This document shows positions 34,272 through 43,478 of a DNA stretch of 64,000 nucleotides, one piece after another. The translations under genes were made by a program, and so were the position numbers. The DNA comes from Villigracilis sp024434165. Its GTDB lineage: Bacteria > Chloroflexota > Anaerolineae > Anaerolineales > Villigracilaceae. How positions within the stretch are numbered: the stretch's first letter is position 1; each line of letters opens with the position of its first letter. The DNA lies in assembly GCA_030263665.1 (NCBI GenBank), contig SZPK01000007.1, forward strand, positions 1 through 64,000. The letters are read 5' to 3'. The notes under the pieces were generated by a model. The model ran no database searches and was not told the DNA's origin. It worked only from the letters and a program-made list of their open reading frames with translations.

Positions 34272-37200
34272 ATGTCGGTAAAAGCCCTTTCGTCAAGGGA
34301 CGGCTCGTTTTTTGACATTTTTCGTGAGCATGACGCGATCATGCTCCTGCTTGAACCTGAATCAGGGCGGATTTTGGATGCCAACGCCGCGGCTGTGAAG
34401 TTCTACGGATACCGCCCGGACCAGTTCCAACAGATGAAACTCACAGATGTATCCCTCCTTCCGCCGGCTGTCGTCATGGAACATTTGCAGCGCGCGCAAA
34501 ACCGGGAGCAGGGACAATTTATCTGCCCTCACCGGCTTGCCAATGGCGAGACCCGGGTCGTGGAGGTTCAATCCTCCCCCGTTGCCTGGGATGGGAAGGT
34601 CTTCCTCTTTGCCATTGTGCAGGACATGACCCGGCAAAGCCGGACGGAGGACGCCCTGCGCGAATCGGAGGAGCGATACCGCTCCCTGTTCGAGCGCATC
34701 ATGGACGGCTTCTATCGCAGCACACATGAGGGACAGTTTGTGGATGTCAACCCGGCGATGGTCAGGATGTTCGGATACGCCTCGAAGGAGGAAATACTCC
34801 AGGCAGATATCAGGAACGCGCTGTACTTCTCCCCGGAGGAACGCGGCAGTCACATTCTGGATACGGGCAAGGAGGAGATCGAAGTCTATCGCATGAGGCG
34901 CAAGGACGGTTCCGAGATCTGGGTGGAGGATCACGGGTATTACATCCACGATGAAAAGGGGAACATCCTTTTTCATGAAGGCATCCTCCGTGATGTCACC
35001 GAGCGCGTCCGGGCGGAGATGGCTTTCCGCGAGAGCGAAGCCCTGTTGAGAGAGACGCAGGCCATTGCGGGCATCGGCAGTTACGTGCTCGATTTTTCCG
35101 CAGGTGAATGGAAAGGCTCGGACACCCTCTACAGCATCTTTGGGATTGACGAATCCTACGAGCGCACCATAGCAGGCTGGGCAAACCTCATCCATCCCGA
35201 TCACCGCGAGGAGATGCTCCATTACTTTATGACTGATATTGTGAAGGACCGCAAGCGGTTCGACCGGGAGTATAAGATCATCCGCGCCAGCGACCGTGCC
35301 GAACGCTGGGTGCACGGCGTGGGCAAGCTGGGACTGGATTCGCAAGGGCGGCTCCTGGTGATGAAAGGCACCATCCAGGATGTCACTGCACGCAAGCAGA
35401 TGGAGGAATCCCTGCGCCAGCGCCTGCTTGAATTGGAGACCCTGTTCGAAGTTTCAGCCTCCCTGCGCGCCGCCCATACCTTTGAAGAAGCCCTGCCGAT
35501 TTTGATGGATAAAACCCTCGCCGTGCTTGGCACGGATACGGGCTCGATCCTGCTTCATCATCCCGGCACCGGCGAGTTGCAGGGCGCGCTTCAACGCGGC
35601 TGGTTCCTGGAGATCAGGGACATTCCCGTAAAGGTCGGCGAGGGCATCGCCGGGGCGGTCTTTGCCACCGGACAGCCCTACCTCGCCACGGATTTTTCGC
35701 TCGACCCCCTGTCAAAACTTCAGTCGCGCGAAAAGATTCCGCAGGGATGGGGCGGAGCCTGCCTGCCCATCCGCGCCGCCTCGGAAATGGTCGGCGTGCT
35801 GTTCGTCGCGGTGAAACTGCCGCGCCAGATCACGCCGGAACAGATGAAACTCTTGCAATCGCTGGCAGAGATTGCGGGCGCCACCATCCACCGCACCCGC
35901 CTGCACGATGAAACCGCCCGCCGCGCAGAGGAATTCGAGTATTTGTACGATACCAGCAAAGCCCTCTCTGAGCAGACGGAACTGAGACCCCTCCTGACCC
36001 TGATTGTAAATACGGCACAACAACTGTTGAAATCCGCATCCAGCGGCATTTACCTGTACGACCCCAACGCAAATGAATTGATCCTGACGGTGGACACAAT
36101 GCCTTATATCACCACCGGTTCCCGATTGAAACTTGGCGAAGGAGCCGCCGGCTGGGTGGCGCAGACGCACAAATCCATTCGGATTGACGATTACACAGCC
36201 TGGGAGGGACGCTCCCCGCAATACGAAGGGGTACTCTTGCGCGCCGTGTTGGAAGTGCCCATGCTGTACGGCGGCGAATTGATCGGCGTACTGGTGGTGG
36301 ACGAAGTTGGAGAATCCACCCGCACATTCACCGAAGGGGATGAACGCCTGCTGACCCTCTTTGCCTCCCAGGCGGCGGGAGCCATCCACTCCACCCGCCT
36401 GCGGGAGGAGGCGCTCTTCCGCCTGCGGAACTTGCAGACCCTGCACGAAGTGGACCGGGCAATCGCCTCCAGCCTGGATTTACGCATCACGCTCAACCTG
36501 CTGCTGAGCCGCATCGTTGACCAACTGGACGTGGACGCCGCCTCGGTGCTGCTCCTGCATCCGCACGAACAGGCGCTGCAATATGCCGCCAGTTACGGTT
36601 TTCGTACCCGTCTGATCGAAGGCGCCAACGTGCGCCTGAACGACGAGTTTGCCGGACGCTGTGTAATGGAACGACGGATCATTTACATCGCCGACCCCGC
36701 CAAAATTCAGAATAATGAACCGTTTGCCAACCTTTGGAGCGAAGAAGGCTTCAACCACTACACCTGCATTCCGCTGATCGTCAAAGGCGAGGTGAAAGGC
36801 GTGTTGGAACTCTATCACCGCTCGAATTTCATACCGACGGCTGAATGGCAGGAATTCATGGAGACCCTTGCCGGTCAGGCTGCCATCACCATTGATAACA
36901 CCCAGATGTTCGAGAACGTCCAACGCATCAACATGGAGATGACGGTCGCGTATGAAGCCACCATCGAGAGCTGGTCGCGCGCGCTGGAACTGCACACCCG
37001 CGAGACCGAAGGACATACGATCCAGATCACCGAACTCACCGTCCTGCTTGCCAAACGCCTGGGCGTTACCGGCAGCCGCCTCCAGCATATCCGTCACGGC
37101 GCGCTGCTGCACGACATCGGTAACGTGGGCATCTCCGACCGCATCCTTCTCAAAAAAGGCAGGCTGACGAAAAAGGAATGGGAGGAAGTGCGAAAGCACC

Positions 37201-37514
37201 CGGCACTTTCCTTTCAATTGCTGAATCCCATCAAATACCTGCGTCCTGCGGCGGATATTTCCCATTGCCATCACGAACGATGGGACGGCACCGGCTACCC
37301 GCGCGGACTCAAAGGCGAGCAGATTCCCTTCGCGGCGCGCATCTTTGCCGTGGTGGATGTCTGGGATGCGCTCACCAGCCCGCGCCCGTATCGAAAGGCG
37401 TGGTCGAAGAAAAAAGCCCTCGCCTACATCAGGAAACAAAGCGGGAAGCATTTCGACCCGCAGGTTGTGGACGCATTCCTGGAGTTGATAAAGGATATTG
37501 ACACCGCCCTATGA
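34272..37514 (+). CDS. PAS-GAF sensor with HD-GYP c-di-GMP phosphodiesterase
   Basis: A 1080-residue soluble signalling protein. Three PAS domains (about 14-125, 137-245, 255-375) are followed by three GAF domains (about 385-540, 555-710, 725-880) and an HD-GYP domain (about 900-1075). The HD pair is H947-D948 in HDIGN, and G1008-Y1009-P1010 forms the GYP triad region in RWDGTGYPRGLKGEQIP. HD-GYP enzymes hydrolyse c-di-GMP (or cGAMP). No transmembrane segment is seen, so it senses internal cues. The last bases overlap the next gene (ATGA). The number of sensory domains is high for one chain. Confidence 0.92.
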   Translation: MSVKALSSRDGSFFDIFREHDAIMLLLEPESGRILDANAAAVKFYGYRPDQFQQMKLTDVSLLPPAVVMEHLQRAQNREQGQFICPHRLANGETRVVEVQSSPVAWDGKVFLFAIVQDMTRQSRTEDALRESEERYRSLFERIMDGFYRSTHEGQFVDVNPAMVRMFGYASKEEILQADIRNALYFSPEERGSHILDTGKEEIEVYRMRRKDGSEIWVEDHGYYIHDEKGNILFHEGILRDVTERVRAEMAFRESEALLRETQAIAGIGSYVLDFSAGEWKGSDTLYSIFGIDESYERTIAGWANLIHPDHREEMLHYFMTDIVKDRKRFDREYKIIRASDRAERWVHGVGKLGLDSQGRLLVMKGTIQDVTARKQMEESLRQRLLELETLFEVSASLRAAHTFEEALPILMDKTLAVLGTDTGSILLHHPGTGELQGALQRGWFLEIRDIPVKVGEGIAGAVFATGQPYLATDFSLDPLSKLQSREKIPQGWGGACLPIRAASEMVGVLFVAVKLPRQITPEQMKLLQSLAEIAGATIHRTRLHDETARRAEEFEYLYDTSKALSEQTELRPLLTLIVNTAQQLLKSASSGIYLYDPNANELILTVDTMPYITTGSRLKLGEGAAGWVAQTHKSIRIDDYTAWEGRSPQYEGVLLRAVLEVPMLYGGELIGVLVVDEVGESTRTFTEGDERLLTLFASQAAGAIHSTRLREEALFRLRNLQTLHEVDRAIASSLDLRITLNLLLSRIVDQLDVDAASVLLLHPHEQALQYAASYGFRTRLIEGANVRLNDEFAGRCVMERRIIYIADPAKIQNNEPFANLWSEEGFNHYTCIPLIVKGEVKGVLELYHRSNFIPTAEWQEFMETLAGQAAITIDNTQMFENVQRINMEMTVAYEATIESWSRALELHTRETEGHTIQITELTVLLAKRLGVTGSRLQHIRHGALLHDIGNVGISDRILLKKGRLTKKEWEEVRKHPALSFQLLNPIKYLRPAADISHCHHERWDGTGYPRGLKGEQIPFAARIFAVVDVWDALTSPRPYRKAWSKKKALAYIRKQSGKHFDPQVVDAFLELIKDIDTAL

Positions 37515-38770
37515 CGATACATACTGTCTCCCAAAAAACATACCGCCGTTTCCTCCTCGCCTCACAGGGACTTTGGCCCGGCCGCCGTTTCAAGGGCTTG
37601 ATCGGCGCCGAAAACGCCCTGCGCCAGATGCACGCGCTTCAACTCGACCCGCTGGTCATGGTCGCCCGCAGCCAGGATATCGCCATGTATGGGCGCGTCC
37701 TCGATTACAAACCGGACCTGCTCTACAAAATGGCGTACGACAGACGCAAAGCCTTCGATTACGGCGGAACGCTCTTCATGTACCCCATGGAAGAATTCCC
37801 ATACTGGCAGCTGCACATGAAGCGCCGCGCCGAACACGGCCTGCGCTATGAAGCCTTCACCCACCCGCCAAAGGACGTGATCAAATTCGTCCTCGATGAA
37901 CTGCGCGAGAAGGGACCGCTCGGCAACCGCGACCTCGAAGGGGACGCCGTCAAGACGTGGAGTTACCGCGGACGCAAGGAGACCTCGGTAGCGCTGTTTT
38001 ACCTGTGGTTGAGCGGCAAAGTGATGATCTCGAACCGTAAAGGCTTCGACCGCATCTACGACCTGCGCGAGCGCGTCGTTCCTGCGGAGTTCGATTACGC
38101 CGCCTCGGAACAGGAAACGGAAGACTACTTCAGCCTCAAATCCATTGCCTTTTTGGGTATTGCGCGCGAAAACAATTGGAAGAACGAACTCGGTTACTAT
38201 CTCTATCGCACCATCCCGGCGGGCGAAGCAAAACAACGCATCGAGAACCTCATCGAGCGCGGACTCGTCTCCCGGATTCAGGTGGAAGGCTCAAAGGACC
38301 GCCATCTCATCCTGAACAGCGACCAGCCCCATCTGTCCGAGTTGGAGGCGGGGCGCATCCCCAAAGCCTGGAAGCCGAAAGGTCCCACCACCGAGGAGGA
38401 GGTCACGTTCCTCGCCCCGTTGGAGATCGTCAGTGCGCGGGGGCGGGCGAAGAAGGTGTTCGATTTCGACTACGTTTGGGAGGTGTACAAACCCGCGCAC
38501 CAGCGCAGGTGGGGCTATTACACCCTGCCGATTCTGTTCGGCGACGACCTGGTGGCGCGGCTCGACCCCAAACTGGACCGCTCCACGAACACCCTGCACA
38601 TCCTCGGCTTTTGGCTGGAGGACGACGCGCCGAAGGACGGCGTCTTTGCCGATGCGCTGGCAAACGGACTGAAACGCTTTGCGGATATGATCGGCGCGGC
38701 GAAGATTGATTTGAGCGGAATCAAACCATTGAAACTGCGCTCGCATTTGAAGTCGAAGATTAAACTTTGA
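37511..38770 (+). CDS. YcaQ-like winged-helix DNA glycosylase
   Basis: A 419-residue HTH_42 family protein. Members (AlkX/YcaQ and AlkZ) remove damaged bases and unhook interstrand crosslinks. Supporting segments are LGADNALRQMHALQLDPL-like LIGAENALRQMHALQLDPL near 32-50, YPMEEFPYWQL and RWGYYTLPILFGDDLVARLDPKLDR near the C-terminus. It is translationally coupled to the HD-GYP gene. Its stop codon abuts that of convergent rlmI with no spacer. Confidence 0.85.
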   Translation: MTIHTVSQKTYRRFLLASQGLWPGRRFKGLIGAENALRQMHALQLDPLVMVARSQDIAMYGRVLDYKPDLLYKMAYDRRKAFDYGGTLFMYPMEEFPYWQLHMKRRAEHGLRYEAFTHPPKDVIKFVLDELREKGPLGNRDLEGDAVKTWSYRGRKETSVALFYLWLSGKVMISNRKGFDRIYDLRERVVPAEFDYAASEQETEDYFSLKSIAFLGIARENNWKNELGYYLYRTIPAGEAKQRIENLIERGLVSRIQVEGSKDRHLILNSDQPHLSELEAGRIPKAWKPKGPTTEEEVTFLAPLEIVSARGRAKKVFDFDYVWEVYKPAHQRRWGYYTLPILFGDDLVARLDPKLDRSTNTLHILGFWLEDDAPKDGVFADALANGLKRFADMIGAAKIDLSGIKPLKLRSHLKSKIKL

Positions 38771-39952
38771 TCACCCCTTCACACAAACCAGCCCTTTCAA
38801 ATACGCGCCTTCAGGAAAGTGCAGACTGACCGGGTGGTCTGCGCCTTGTGACAGACGCTCGACGATTCCCGCCTCCACACCCGCATCGAGAGCGGCGGAG
38901 GCGATTATTTTTTGGAACAACGCCGCATCCACGCCGCCGGAGCATGAAAACGTAACCAGGATTCCGCCCGTCCGCAGGAGTTTGAACGCCAGCAGGTTGA
39001 TGTCCTTGTAGGCGCGCGCGGCTTTCTCGGCATGGGCGGATGTGGGCGCGAAGCGGGGCGGGTCGAGGATGATGAGGTCGAAGGAACGCGCTTCATCGCG
39101 GAATTTGCGCAGGAGTTGAAAGACATCGCCTTCGAGGGAGGTGTGGCGGCCGGCAGGCAGGTTGTTGAGCGCGATGTTCTCTTCGAGCAGGGCGAGCGCA
39201 TCGGCGGATGAATCCACCGAAAGCACAGACCTCGCTCCGTTCGCCAGCGCATGGATGGAAAACCCGCCGGTGTAGCAGAAGCAGTTCAACACATCCCGGT
39301 CTTTGGATAGTTCGCCGACGCGGCGGCGGTTTTCGCGCTGGTCGAGGTAGAAACCGGTTTTGTGGCCGTGGGCAATATCCACTTTGAATTCGAGTTTGTG
39401 TTCTGAAATGGGTAGGACGAAAGAAGAAAGGTCGCCGCGCAGAATTCCAGTGACGGGCTGCAAACCTTCCAGCTCGCGCACGTCTGCGTCGGAGCGTTCG
39501 TAGATGGTTTGGATGCCGGTCTCTTCGATGAGCAGGCTGGCGAGCGATTCCTTCCAGAATTCTGCGCCAGCCGTGAGGGATTGCAGGACGAGCGCAGCGT
39601 TGTAACGATCCACGATGAAGCCGGGGATGCCGTCCGATTCGCCGTGAATCAGGCGGTACGCATTGGAGTGGTTTTCCACATCCAGCCTTCTGCGGATTTC
39701 GATTGCCGCTTTGATTCGTTTGCGAAAGAGTTCCCTATCCACCGGCTCGTCATCGAACGTCCACACCCGCGCGCGAATCTGCGAGTGAGGGGAGTACGAG
39801 GCTCGGGCGAGAAACTGCCCATTGGGGGCAAGCAGGTCCACCGTCGAGCCGGAAGCGGCTGAGGCATCCGGCGTTTGCAGTGCGCTGGCAAAGACCCAGG
39901 GGTGGCGTCGCAGCAGGCTTTTTTCGCGTCCGGGTTTGAGGATGAGGTTCAT
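38771..39952 (-). CDS. rlmI: 23S rRNA (cytosine-C5)-methyltransferase RlmI-like
   Basis: A 393-residue SAM-dependent methyltransferase. An N-terminal PUA-like RNA-binding domain (1-75, LKPGREKSLLRRHPWVFASAL) is followed by GFYLDQRENRRRVGEL, motif I VLNCFCYTGGFSIHALANGA and the catalytic-loop LDPPRFAP. E. coli RlmI makes m5C1962 in 23S rRNA; the related RlmK-type guanine activity cannot be excluded. It converges on the YcaQ-like gene and diverges from the TetR gene. Confidence 0.88.
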   Translation of the reverse strand: MNLILKPGREKSLLRRHPWVFASALQTPDASAASGSTVDLLAPNGQFLARASYSPHSQIRARVWTFDDEPVDRELFRKRIKAAIEIRRRLDVENHSNAYRLIHGESDGIPGFIVDRYNAALVLQSLTAGAEFWKESLASLLIEETGIQTIYERSDADVRELEGLQPVTGILRGDLSSFVLPISEHKLEFKVDIAHGHKTGFYLDQRENRRRVGELSKDRDVLNCFCYTGGFSIHALANGARSVLSVDSSADALALLEENIALNNLPAGRHTSLEGDVFQLLRKFRDEARSFDLIILDPPRFAPTSAHAEKAARAYKDINLLAFKLLRTGGILVTFSCSGGVDAALFQKIIASAALDAGVEAGIVERLSQGADHPVSLHFPEGAYLKGLVCVKG

Positions 39953-39972
39953 GCGGCGAGTGTATCACAGGC

Positions 39973-40021
39973 TTGACAAGGCAGTGATGTGTAGGTAGAA
40001 TAACCGAATAATCATTCAGTT
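39973..40021 (+). promoter_or_regulatory. TetR promoter with first operator
   Basis: A near-consensus promoter, TTGACA (39973-39978), 17 bases, TAGAAT (39996-40001), is followed at once by AACCGAAT-N4-ATTCAGTT (40002-40021). The two arms are inverted with one mismatch, as for TetR operators. Binding would cover the transcription start. Confidence 0.8.
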
Positions 40022-40054
40022 TTAGGCGTTCACGCCTTTTTTCTTTGACTTGAA

Positions 40055-40074
40055 AACCGAATTTGTATTCAGTA
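40055..40074 (+). promoter_or_regulatory. Second TetR operator copy in leader
   Basis: AACCGAAT-N4-ATTCAGTA repeats the operator at 40002-40021 with 53 bp between starts, close to five helical turns. It lies 11 bp before the tetR-family start codon. A small T-tailed hairpin (AGGCGT/ACGCCT) at 40022-40042 lies between the two. Confidence 0.75.
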
Positions 40075-40085
40075 ATGGAGGCGCC

Positions 40086-40676
40086 ATGCCCAGACCCGAT
40101 GTGAGCGACGAACGGATCCCCCAAATTCTGGAGGCGGCTGCCAGGGTGTTCAACCGCAAGGGCATTGCCGCCACCCGCATGGAAGATATTGCCCGCGAGG
40201 CGAAGCTCAGCGTGGGCGGTGTGTACTGGTATTACAAAGGCAAGGACGATGTCATTCTCGCCATCATGGACCGGCTGATTGATGAAGATGTGGTGGCGTT
40301 GAAGTCCATGCTGGGCGCGCCGGGCACGGTGCGCGAACGGTTATTGGCGTATGTGCAGACGAGCATCCCCGAAGCCATGGCGTATATGCCGCTAACCTAT
40401 GACTTGTACACGCTGGCGCACCGCGATGCAAAAGTGCGGCGGCATATTCAAAGGTATTTCACGCATTATCGTAATGCGCTGGCGGAGATCATTCAACAGG
40501 GCATGGATGCGGGCGAATTATGCGAGGGAGACGCGGCTGCTGCTGCGGCGGCGCTGGCGGCTCTGTACGAAGGGACGTTGGAACTCGCGTCGCTCGACCC
40601 GCACAATCTGGATGCGGTGCAGATGCTGACGCAATCGGTGAACGTGGTGTTTGACGGACTTGAGAAACAGAGGTGA
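40086..40676 (+). CDS. TetR family transcriptional regulator
   Basis: A 196-residue repressor. The N-terminal helix-turn-helix (about 10-55) includes ILEAAARVFNRKGIAATRMEDIAREAKLSVGGVYWYYKGKDD, the TetR_N signature. The ligand domain is mostly helical. It is expected to bind the two operator copies in its own leader. ATG 40086 is preceded by GGAGG; the TTG at 40050 is rejected. Membrane protein genes 40680 and 41291 follow in tight coupling and are likely in its regulon. Ligand unknown. Confidence 0.92.
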   Translation: MPRPDVSDERIPQILEAAARVFNRKGIAATRMEDIAREAKLSVGGVYWYYKGKDDVILAIMDRLIDEDVVALKSMLGAPGTVRERLLAYVQTSIPEAMAYMPLTYDLYTLAHRDAKVRRHIQRYFTHYRNALAEIIQQGMDAGELCEGDAAAAAAALAALYEGTLELASLDPHNLDAVQMLTQSVNVVFDGLEKQR

Positions 40677-40679
40677 ATA

Positions 40680-41294
40680 ATGGAACAAAAAGCGAATGTG
40701 GTTTGGAACTATGACGGGGAGCCTGATTTCATGGCTGGGACGGGCGCGACGATCGCCGAGCAGGCGCTGGGCTGGGCTGCCGGGTTGATGGGCGCCGGTT
40801 TGTATGTGTATTTATATTTGACAGGTCAATTGGATTGGGCGTGGTGGCAGTACCTTGTGGCGGGTTTGCTTGCTTTCGATGTGGCGGGCGGCGTAGTTGC
40901 CAATGCGCTCAACTCTTGCAAGCGTTTTTATCATACGCCCGCCCGTGCCGACGAACCGCCTTCGGCGCGATGGTTCAAGAATCATCTGTTCTTTTCGTCC
41001 TTTCACGTCCATACCTTGCTGGCGGCGTGGCTTTTCGGGCCGGGCGATCTTTTGTATGGGGTGTTCTGGTATTTCTTCCTTTTGGGCGGAACGCTCATCG
41101 TAACGCGGACAGCGCTGTATTTACAGCGTCCCGTGTCGTTTTTTCTGATCGTGTTGGCGTTATTGCTGAATATGTATGTCGTCGCTCCCGTGCCGGGGTT
41201 TGAATGGCTGGCGCCTGCCATAATGATCAAGATTCTGTACGCGCACAATGTTCGGGAAGAACCGTATCGCCCTTCTTCGGAGACCCCCGCATGA
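40680..41294 (+). CDS. Polytopic membrane protein of unknown function
   Basis: A 204-residue protein with about six membrane helices. Conserved-looking polar motifs in the loops are NSCKRFYHTP and FSSFHVHTLLAAW, with His residues that could bind metal or lie in a catalytic site. It starts three bases after the TetR stop and overlaps the DUF418 gene by four bases. Family not recognised. Confidence 0.7.
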   Translation: MEQKANVVWNYDGEPDFMAGTGATIAEQALGWAAGLMGAGLYVYLYLTGQLDWAWWQYLVAGLLAFDVAGGVVANALNSCKRFYHTPARADEPPSARWFKNHLFFSSFHVHTLLAAWLFGPGDLLYGVFWYFFLLGGTLIVTRTALYLQRPVSFFLIVLALLLNMYVVAPVPGFEWLAPAIMIKILYAHNVREEPYRPSSETPA

Positions 41295-42460
41295 ATCAAT
41301 CATTACAGCCTGTTGCGGTCAGGGAACGGATTCAGATCCTGGATATTCTGCGCGGATTCGCCGTCTTTGGCATATTAGCGGTGAACATTGTCGGGTTTGC
41401 TTCGCCCGCCTTCTTCCCCGGCTATATGCCCGAACCTGCTGCTGAATGGGATGAGTTCGCCGGCGATCTGATGTTGCTGCTGGCGGAGGGCAAGTTCTAT
41501 ACGATCTTTTCCTTCCTGTTTGGCTTGGGGTTTTCCGTGCAATTTGCGCGGGCAGAAGGCAAAGGCAGGGACTTGAAATCCATTTATCCGCGCCGCTTGT
41601 GGATTCTGTTTGGGCTGGGCGTTTTACATTCCATCCTTCTTTGGTATGGAGATATTCTGCGTTTATATGCCTTGCTGGGGTTTGCCTTGTTCATGTTCCG
41701 CAACCGCTCCAACCGCACCCTGGCGATCTGGGCGGGTATCTTGCTGCTCATTTCGTTCCTGTTCCTTGCCCTGGTGGGCGGACCGAACGCCAACGAACCG
41801 GTCCCCGGCTTGGATATGGTGGCGATGGCGCGCGAAGCCTATTCCAGCGCCTCTTTCCTTGATGTGATGGTATTTCAGGCATTCTTTTCTCCTTTCAGTT
41901 TCCTGGCTATTGCTTTGTTTCAAGGTCTGAGTGTGATGGCGTTATTCCTGCTGGGTTTACTCGCAGGGCGTTTGCGGATTCTTGAGCGTGTGGGGGAGGT
42001 ACGTACTTTGTTTGTGCGTGCAGGGTGGCTTGGACTTCTGATCGGTCTTCCGCTCAATGCTTTGTATGTGTATTCCTCTTCTGCGTGGCTGCAAAGTGTC
42101 GCCTTCGTCTTTGGCGCGCCTGTGTTATCCGCGGCGTATGTTGCCGGGCTGGCGTTGTTCTTGCAGACCGGTTTGGGTCAGCGTGCGCTTGCACCGATCG
42201 CCAATGTGGGACGCATGGCGCTGACCAATTACGTCTTGCAATCCCTGATCTGTTCGTTGTTATTTTTCGGTTTCGGTTTTGGGCTGTATGAAGAGATCGG
42301 CGCAGCCGGGCTGTGGGGAGTTACGTTCATCGTGTATCTTTGCCAGATTCCTTTGAGCGCATGGTGGCTGGCAAAATTTCAATTTGGTCCGTTAGAATGG
42401 TTGTGGCGTTCATTGACGTATGGTCAATGGCAGCCGATGTTGAAACGCCCGGGGATGTAA
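41291..42460 (+). CDS. DUF418-family membrane protein
   Basis: A 389-residue polytopic protein with about ten helices. The start RIQILDILRGFAVFGILAVNI and the C-terminal VGRMALTNYVLQSLICSLLFFGFGFGLYEEIG match the YeiB/DUF418 family (acyltransferase-3-like fold). Function is not established for the family. ATG 41291 overlaps the upstream stop. It is the third gene of the TetR operon. Confidence 0.88.
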   Translation: MNQSLQPVAVRERIQILDILRGFAVFGILAVNIVGFASPAFFPGYMPEPAAEWDEFAGDLMLLLAEGKFYTIFSFLFGLGFSVQFARAEGKGRDLKSIYPRRLWILFGLGVLHSILLWYGDILRLYALLGFALFMFRNRSNRTLAIWAGILLLISFLFLALVGGPNANEPVPGLDMVAMAREAYSSASFLDVMVFQAFFSPFSFLAIALFQGLSVMALFLLGLLAGRLRILERVGEVRTLFVRAGWLGLLIGLPLNALYVYSSSAWLQSVAFVFGAPVLSAAYVAGLALFLQTGLGQRALAPIANVGRMALTNYVLQSLICSLLFFGFGFGLYEEIGAAGLWGVTFIVYLCQIPLSAWWLAKFQFGPLEWLWRSLTYGQWQPMLKRPGM

Positions 42461-42616
42461 CGTGAGTGAACAAAAAAACGGTTCTTGTGAACGGTGCAGG
42501 CGCGGTTTGTCTGGCGGGGTTGATGTCTGCCTCGCTGCGGAATATCGAAGCGTCGGAGCCTGAGGCGGCGTACCCCGCTTGGAAGTGCTGGCACAGACTC
42601 AGGTTCACGCAGGAGG

Positions 42617-42645
42617 CGCGATGGAAGCCCATCGCGTCTCTTTTT
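42617..42645 (+). terminator. Terminator candidate after DUF418 gene
   Basis: CGCGATGG, four bases, CCATCGCG, then TCTCTTTTT. It is 157 bases after the stop codon. Confidence 0.55.
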
Positions 42646-42668
42646 GTCTTAATGGAGGACCTCACGCA

Positions 42669-42752
42669 GCAGGGGCGACTCAACCATGTTTCGCGAAAAC
42701 TTTCCACAAAAGGCGGCCGACGCTGTGCCGATACTTGACAGGTCGCCCCTGC
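42669..42752. repeat. Short element with 11-bp terminal inverted repeats
   Basis: GCAGGGGCGAC (42669-42679) is the perfect inverted copy of 42742-42752. The 84-bp element has no gene and is probably a MITE or a remnant. Confidence 0.55.
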
Positions 42753-42794
42753 GCTAAACAAGAGATGGTATCATCATACTTTCAAAGGAGCACC

Positions 42795-43448
42795 ATGCTC
42801 AAACCGGTTCGCTGGAAGACGTTCATCCGTGATTTTCTTGTCATTCAAATCGGCTTTGCGCTGTTCGGGCTTTCGATTGCGCTGACCATCCGCGCCAATC
42901 TTGGGACGGGGACCTGGTCGGTGTTCGAGGTGGCGCTTGCCGACATTACGGGATTAAGCGTCGGCACGATTACCGTGATTGTGGGATTCACCGTATTGAT
43001 CGCCGCGCTGCTGTTGAGGGAAAAGGTCGGCTGGGGGACGCTGGGAAACATCCTGAGCATCGGTCCCTGGCTGGACTTGTGTTTGCGGATCATTCCATCG
43101 GTTGAGAATCAAATCGTCATGCAGTCTATCATGCTGTTGGGCGGCGTGTTGACCCAGGGCATTGCCAGCGCCATCTACATCGGCGTGGATGCAGGGGCGG
43201 GTCCGCGCGACAGCCTGATGCTGGCTCTGCACCGCACCACAAAGTTGAGCCTGCGCATGGCGCGCGGCTCGGTGGAGGTGGCGGTCTTCCTCGCCGGCTG
43301 GCTGCTGGGCGGACCGGCGGGCATCGGCACGCTGGTCTTTGCCCTGCTGATCGGTCCCGCTGTGCAATGGGCGTTCAAGGCGTTCAATGTCCGCCCGCAT
43401 CGAGAGATGGAAGAAGCGCAGGCAGAGATCGAAGGCACAGTGAAGTGA
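42795..43448 (+). CDS. YczE/YitT-like membrane protein
   Basis: A 217-residue membrane protein with five or so helices. GPRDSLMLALHRTTKLSLRMARGSVEVAVFLAGWLLGGPAGIGTL is the strongest link to the YczE/YyaS family (also seen as YitT-like). In Bacillus YczE affects peptide synthetase activity; no general role is known. ATG 42795 follows AAAGGAG. The next gene starts 30 bp later. Confidence 0.8.
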   Translation: MLKPVRWKTFIRDFLVIQIGFALFGLSIALTIRANLGTGTWSVFEVALADITGLSVGTITVIVGFTVLIAALLLREKVGWGTLGNILSIGPWLDLCLRIIPSVENQIVMQSIMLLGGVLTQGIASAIYIGVDAGAGPRDSLMLALHRTTKLSLRMARGSVEVAVFLAGWLLGGPAGIGTLVFALLIGPAVQWAFKAFNVRPHREMEEAQAEIEGTVK

Positions 43449-43478
43449 ATCCGCAACCTTCAACCCAAGGAGAACCCT

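Larger units (their letters stand above)
42461..42794. other. Intergenic region without supported gene
   Basis: 334 bases. Open frames on both strands have no recognisable protein. It holds a hairpin followed by T-rich DNA (42617-42645), which can end the DUF418 transcript, and an element bounded by inverted repeats (42669-42752). AAAGGAG at 42784 is the ribosome binding site of the next gene. Confidence 0.6.

Noticed and set aside
42466..42738. 90-residue frame in the gap after the DUF418 gene
   Set aside because: It starts at GTG without a clear ribosome binding site and runs through a hairpin terminator and an inverted-repeat element; no domain.
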